DNA from: Tetranychus cinnabarinus
Taxonomy: Eukaryota > Arthropoda > Arachnida > Trombidiformes > Tetranychidae
NCBI GenBank assembly: GCA_022266195.1
Contig: WHVY01000006.1
Location: 2,480,001-2,544,000 of the forward strand
Length of the DNA stretch: 64,000 bases
Direction of reading: 5' to 3'
Part shown: piece by piece, positions 58,007-64,000 of the stretch
How the letters are laid out: every line of letters starts with the position of its first letter
Position numbering within the stretch: position 1 is the first letter of the stretch
Made by a program: the position numbers and the translations under genes
Notes under the pieces: model-generated
Told to the model about the DNA's origin: nothing
Database searches by the model: none
What the model saw: the letters and a program-made list of their open reading frames with translations, nothing else

Positions 58007-60883
58007 ATGGATTTAATAATCATCCTAGGTAAAACAATATCTCCAGCTCAAAATGAACGTGAAGCAGCTGAAAGATTTTTGGAGCAAGCTGCGGGGACTA
58101 ATTTTCCTGGATTTCTTAAAGCCTTATCAGATGTTCTCGTTAATGTCAACAATGACCAAATAGCTCGAACAGCAGCAGGTCTGCAGCTCAAAAATGCCCT
58201 CACATCGAAAGACCCAGACATACGAACACAATATCAGCTCAGATGGTTGAGCCTTCCTGAAGATGTGCGTAACCATGTTAAAGCAAATGTTATTAACACC
58301 CTTGGAACAGAATCGAGTCGTCCATCATCAGCAGCACAATGTGTCGCATATATAGCTGTAGCTGAATTACAACATAAAATGTGGCCCGATTTAATCGGAC
58401 TTTTAACTCAAAATGTTACCAATCCTAATAGTACTGAAATGATGAAAGAAGCCACTTTAGAAGCAATTGGTTATATTTGTCAGGATATTGATCCAGAGGT
58501 CCTCGTTTCACAGTCAAATGAAATTTTAACAGCTATAGTTCACGGAATGCGAAAAGAAGAAACAAACAACCATGTTAAATTAGCAGCTACCAATGCACTT
58601 CTCAACTCATTGGAGTTTACCAAAGCCAATTTTGATAAAGATTCAGAAAGACATTTTATAATGCAAGTTGTTTGCGAAGCAACGCAGTCAGATAACATGC
58701 AGGTAAGTTATCAAGGCTCATCTCATCCCGACTGACTCCAACCTTGGACATGTTTTTGTGACCTAATCATTACGTAACATTACATTTTTTGTATTTTGGA
58801 TTTGTTCTTGTGATTTAGGGAATCATTCGATATGATTTTCTAAACCACATGTTTTTAGTTTAATCTTAGGCAACTTCATATTTTTTAGCATATTTCTTAT
58901 TCATATTTTTGATGATTGACATATTTCACCTCTCATTTTTTTTCTTTTTTTTAGGTTAAAGTAGCTGCACTCCAATGCTTAGTTAAAATAATGTCTTTAT
59001 ATTATCAACACATGGAACATTATATGGGCCCAGCATTATTTGCCATTACTATGGACGCCATGAAAAGTGATATTGATGAAGTTGCACTTCAAGGTATTGA
59101 ATTTTGGTCTAACGTTTGCGATGAAGAGGTTGATTTATCAATAGAAGCATCTGAAGCTAGTGAAAGAGGCCGTCCTCCAGCAAGAACTTCGCGGTTTTAC
59201 GCGAAAGGAGCACTTCAATATTTAGTACCAATTTTGATGCACACTTTAACGAAACAAGAAGAGGGAGACGACGATGATGAATGGGTACCATGTAAAGCAG
59301 CAGGAGTTTGCCTTATGCTTATGGCAAGCTGTTGTGAAGATGATATAATTCCCCATGTTCTGCCTTTTATTAAAGATAATATCAAAAATCCAGATTGGAG
59401 ATTCCGTGATGCCGCTGTGATGACTTTCGGCTCTGTTTTAGAAGGTCCTGATCCTACACAATTAAAACCCATCGTTGAACAAGCATTACCTACTTTGATA
59501 GAACTTATGGAAGATAACAGTGTCGTTGTTAGAGACACAGTTGCTTGGACTATTGGTAGAATCTGTGAATTAATCCCAGATTCTGTTCTTGGTTCTGCTC
59601 TTGATCCATTGATCACTACCCTCCTTAAAGGTTTACATGCTGAACCTAGAGTCGCAGCCAATGTATGCTGGGCATTCAATTCACTTGCTGAAGCAGCATA
59701 TGATGAAGGGAGTGAAGGCCAAGAACCACAAACCTATGTTTTATCCAAATATTTCGAGTATATTGTCAACGAATTACTGAAAACAACGGAAAGACAAGAT
59801 GCTGGTCAAGCAAACCTTAGATCAGCAGCTTATGAAGCATTAATGGAATTGATTAAGAATAGTTCAACAGATTGTTATCCCGCCGTTCAAAAAGTATCAA
59901 CAGTTGTTTTGGGTCGACTTCAACAAATTCTACGTTATGAGACACAACCAAGTGTTATTAACAATAGCAATGAGAGAGCTATCTATAGTGAACTCCAGTC
60001 ATTATTATGTGCAACCCTTCAAGCCGCTCTTAGAAAATTGAAGCCAGATGATGCTCCACAGATCTCTGATGCTATTATGACAGCACTTCTTCAAATGTTT
60101 AATTCTGCAGTTAAAACGGGTGGTGTCCAAGAAGATGCGCTTATGGCTGTTGGTACCTTAGTCGAAGTTTTGGGTGAAGGTTTCATCAAGTACATGCAAG
60201 CCTTTGCTCCTTTCCTTGCTATAGGTCTTAAGAATTACCAAGAATATCAAGTGTGCAACGCGGCAGTCGGGCTTGTTGGTGATATTTGCCGAGCAATCGG
60301 CAACAAAATCCTACCTTTCTGCGATCCAATTATGGTTCAATTATTAGAAAATCTCTCAAATGATAATCTTCATCGCAGTGTTAAACCTCAAATTTTAAGC
60401 GTATTTGGAGACATTGCTCTGGCTGTTGGAGCTGAATTTAAGAAATATTTACCTATAGTCTTGCAAACTTTAGCCGGAGCATCCCAATTTCAAGTTGATC
60501 GCAGTGATTATGATCTAGTAGAATACATGAATGAGTTGAGAGAAAATTGCCTCGAAGCTTATACCGGTATCGTTCAAGGTTTAAAAGGTGATAAAGAGCA
60601 ACCAAATCCAGACGTGAATTTGCTAAGTGAACATGTTTCCCATATGATTCAATTTATAATGATTGTCGCTTCCGATCCCGAAATCACTGATAGTCTGATA
60701 GCTGCTTGTGCTGGTTTAATAGGTGATCTAAGTTCCGCTTTTGGTCCCGCTGTTACTCAATATTTAGACGTTGACGTGATTCATCAATTACTCAATAAAG
60801 GAAAACATTCAAAAACATCAAAGACAAGATTGCTATCGACCTGGGCTATCAAAGAAATTCGTAAACCCAAGATCGGCCTGTAA
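58007..60883 (+). CDS. KPNB1: Importin subunit beta-1
   Basis: HEAT-repeat nuclear import receptor that binds importin-alpha, cargo, nucleoporins and RanGTP. Two exons, 58007-58702 and 58955-60883, phase 0, 874 residues (human 876). The start MDLIIILGKTISP and ERFLEQAA match the family N-terminus (human MELITILEKTVSP). The Ran-binding N-terminal HEAT repeats are intact (ARTAAGLQLKNALTSKD). The acidic loop QEEGDDDDEWVPC lies at about residues 333-344 and is followed by KAAGVCLMLMASCCEDDI. HEAT repeats run through VVRDTVAWTIGRICELIP to the terminal LLSTWAIKEIRKPKIGL. A 252-nt intron separates the exons. No damage seen. Confidence 0.98.
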
Positions 60884-61090
60884 CATCTCTTCCTATGAAT
60901 GAAAACATTTTTTATATCTCTGCTGCGATCCAAACTCACTCAATCACACAAACACACCACCCCTTTAAAACCTGAAAAAAATTACATAAAACAAATTTAT
61001 CCATGAAAGCAAAGCAATTCTTTCTAATCTGAATTGGAATTTGAACTCGTTTAGAAAAAATTCTAAATTTATATAAATGTAAACTTGGTA

Positions 61091-61275
61091 CAGTAAAGCC
61101 TCGGTTAATGCATAAAAGCCCATTTATTGTTTTTCATATTAACTTTTCAGCATTAACAGTACAACTGTAAAAAAAATATTTTGAATTGGACCAATTGAAT
61201 TGGTTAATTGCAACGCCACCTCTGGTCGATTGATTAAAAACCCCATGATTTTATGCATTAAGCGAGGTTTCACTG
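61091..61275. mobile_element. 185-bp pogo/Tc1-type MITE with TA duplication
   Basis: Inverted ends: CAGTAAAGCCTCGGTTAATG CATAAAA on the left, and on the right the complement of CAGTGAAACCTCGCTTAATG CATAAAA. TA flanks both sides (61089-61090 and 61276-61277). CAGT ends with a CCTCG...TTAATGC core resemble pogo/Tigger terminal repeats. Non-coding. Confidence 0.85.
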
Positions 61276-64000
61276 TAATTAAAATGTAATCCATTTGTTT
61301 AAGCATGCCGATCTTAGATGATCATTAAGTTGACAATTTGATTCTCACACTCAATGTACAATCAATATACAATCATAAAAGGAAAGCGTCTGAGTCAATT
61401 GAATGGACTGATTGATCATCTTAAAAATTAAATTAAGTCAAATTTTATTGCGGATTTTTGCGATCGTGAGAATTGATCTGAACTGAGCTGAAGCAAAGAA
61501 TTGGCTAATTTGATTGTAGTGATTGATTTCATGATGAAACCAAATCTGTAATGTTAACCAACTACCAGTTGATTTAATCATTTATTTGTTGGTGTAATTT
61601 GAATGACATTACATTTGTACATTGATCATAGTCAAATTGGACAACCAATTTGATTAACAAAGTGCTGTTGCCAAATCAGCTTGAAGGCTTATCAACCTTG
61701 AACACGATTAAGTTGATTATAATTAATTATTATTATTATTGAAATGCATTGAATAACATCTAACAAAACTTGAGCCAATCTTTGATACAATAATGAATCT
61801 TTGTAAATGATCAACAATGAAGATGCTCAATATTAAAGGTATCTTTTTATTATAATCAAAATACCTTTTTCAAATTTTCTATTCTTGATGAAAATATAAA
61901 TCCTACCTCAATTTAAATGATTAAAGCACTTTTTAATTGATTAATTTTGAATTTAAAAGCAAAAGTATTTACCATTTGAACCGGAAAACCAGGAAAAATC
62001 TCAAAATGCATACCGATACCAATTAAACAAAATGCAAACAATAAGCTGATTAACATTTGGTAAAATTATGTGATGCTTATTAGGCTTTTATTTTAAGGTA
62101 AAGGCCAATGATCTTTAAATCATTTTCCTGGTCAATTTGATGATCAGTTGATTAACCTTAACAATTGCTAACTTGTTCACTTTCAATGAAGCAAGCCTAA
62201 CTTCCCATAAGGTTAAGGTTAACAGCGAAAAGAGTTGATTTCAATTGAAAATTCAGTGAAACATGCAATACTTTCACAATAATCATTACAATCATCAGAT
62301 AATAAAACGTCAATCAAAAGGAAAATACTAATAATAATGAAAAATAAATGATAACACAATAATAAAAGGAGAAGAAATAAAAAGAAGAGAATCCAAGAAG
62401 AGTAAAACAAAATGATTGATGAAAGCAACTCTTAACCATAGCAATACACAACCAACTGATTGGACCCGAAAGATTCATTAAGCCCATTACAAGATGACAA
62501 TTAATCAACCCTACCAATTAATTGGACAATAAGACAAGCACAATTGCCAAATATAAGGATAAAAATGACAGAATATGTAAACTCTGCAGTCAATTGTCCA
62601 ATTGACATCTTCAATGTAATATCATTTCATTTCAATGGCAAACACGAACAATTTCAACCAATTTTGATCAGTTAATTTCTTAAACATTAACATACAATAG
62701 TTTCCTGGTTTGGATTTTAAATTGGATGAGAAGAAAATCAAGCAAATTCAGTTTATTTTAATGGATATTACAATCAAGTTAAATAATGTTTTCATTCTCA
62801 AAGCTCCTTAGGGTATCTTATACCAAGTTAAAAACAAAAGAAAAGCCTGCAAAAAACATTGATAATTTTACTTGAATTATTTTCACCGTTGATTAACTTC
62901 CTTGTTTTTTTCTCATCTCAACTTGATTCAATTGTTGCTAGGAAAACGTTTTAATACTAATTTAATAATGAGAATCGGTTGACCAGTCGACCGTTGATAA
63001 AACATCTAAGGTCAACTAAGCATTAACTTTGCATGCTTAACTCTGTCACTTTCACCAGCCAAATGTCACTTTCAATTGTCATCTGAAGGTCAAATACAAC
63101 CATAATCATCATAATCAGGTTCATCATTATCATCATCATCATTGGGTCTGTGACATTAGATCTCTCTTCCTTGAATAATTTTCACCTTCCGTTTTTGTTG
63201 TTGGCCCAAGAAACGCATCTTATGTGATTCTTAATCATCAAGCTTTTTTTCACAACATATTATGATGTTAAATTTACTGGTTAATTCCTGATGTAAAGCT
63301 GGTTGAGAAGGGAAATTAAATTGTTCATGTTAACAGGCAATTGTTTAGCAAATAATAAAATGGTCTTTACATTTTCATCTTAATCTTCACTGTATTACGG
63401 AAAACCATTGAGAGAAAGGTTGATCATCATTTAATAATATGCATTTTATGTTTAACCGGATTTAAAATTGTTCAACTGTCTCGGGTTGAATGGTATAAAC
63501 TGATTAATAGAAGACAATCAAATTTTTCTGAAAAGAAAGTATTATTTACATATTCATGTAATGTTAACCAGCCATTGTCTTTAAGCTGATTGGCAAGTAT
63601 AAGTGTGAATATGGATGAAAGGGAAACAACTTTATTATCATTATCATCATCATAATACTTTGGTTCATCTCATTAGGTTTTGAAATAAGGAAGCAAATCA
63701 AGATGATAATGATGATGATGAATCTAGTACAAAAGTCAATGTTGAAGTTTTCACACAATTTTCATCCATTTCAAGCCAATAAATTTGCTCAGACTGGTTA
63801 AGCTTTAAAATACTTGAATTTCAAGTTACCTTTAAGAGTGTAATTTGAACTAAATAAATTTTAACCAATTAACTTTTTCTTCTTCCTCTATCATTCTAGC
63901 ATTTTCCAAGCTCATCATCATCATCATCCTCTCAACATTCATAAAACAAATACCTGAGATTGTTGAGACGCCAACGCTAACCAGTTTTTGGGTAACAACC
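61276..64000. other. Non-coding to right edge
   Basis: AT-rich with CAT/CATT microsatellite runs at about 63121-63143, 63638-63655 and 63911-63930. The last 60 bp on the minus strand (VVTQKLVSVGVSTIS ending at a GTATTT donor-like site near 63952) could be an exon entering from the right, but this is too short to support. Confidence 0.4.

Noticed and set aside
59215..59679. 154-codon antisense frame in importin-beta
   Set aside because: It is a shadow of a highly conserved coding exon on the other strand.

Overview
The window is AT-rich animal nuclear DNA. Its genes are intron-containing, most introns are about 55-110 bp, and the proteins are metazoan (DNAJC16, WDR36, PIG-M, a PDGF/VEGF-like factor, neurensin, PIAS, importin-beta). 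Compact genes, a cathepsin L relic and a PVF-type growth factor fit an arthropod, most likely a trombidiform (spider-mite-like) mite. That placement is inference. No bacterial, phage or CRISPR signal was seen, and no tRNA or rRNA was recognised. || Layout. 0-1.7 kb: 3' part of a tyrosine aminotransferase gene. 2.7-13 kb: an accessory island. It holds a decayed Mutator-like element (MULE) with a perfect 10-bp target-site duplication and a foldback insert in one terminal repeat, a second FLYWCH relic, a TA-flanked MITE, and a cluster of unfamiliar spliced genes and relics. The cluster includes an endonuclease-like relic, a short zinc-finger/chromo-like gene, a divergent gene whose first exon encodes a near-copy of the histone H3 tail, a Ulp1/C48-like protease relic and a six-exon zinc-finger ORF. 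15.3-26.2 kb: a tight housekeeping block with DNAJC16 (-), WDR36 (-), PIGM (+, divergent from WDR36) and a PDGF/VEGF-like gene (+). 26.4-30.2 kb: a large inverted repeat built of about six diverged monomers. 30.9-36.4 kb: a neurensin-family gene whose 4-kb second intron holds an intact antisense Crypton-type tyrosine recombinase and a hairpin MITE. 38.0-53.8 kb: an unrecognised two-exon gene on the minus strand with a 14-kb intron containing a cathepsin L pseudogene. 55.8-60.9 kb: PIAS (-) and importin-beta (+), divergent. 60.9-64 kb: non-coding DNA with a pogo/Tc1-type MITE. || The conserved genes do unrelated cellular jobs: amino-acid catabolism, ER folding/autophagy, ribosome biogenesis, GPI synthesis, growth-factor signalling, vesicle membranes, SUMOylation and nuclear import. 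The least explained segment is about 6.9-12.9 kb, where several spliced reading frames with chromatin- and SUMO-related signatures lie together among dead transposons. This may be an undescribed multigene mobile element or a lineage-specific cluster. I found no terminal repeats that would define it as one unit.
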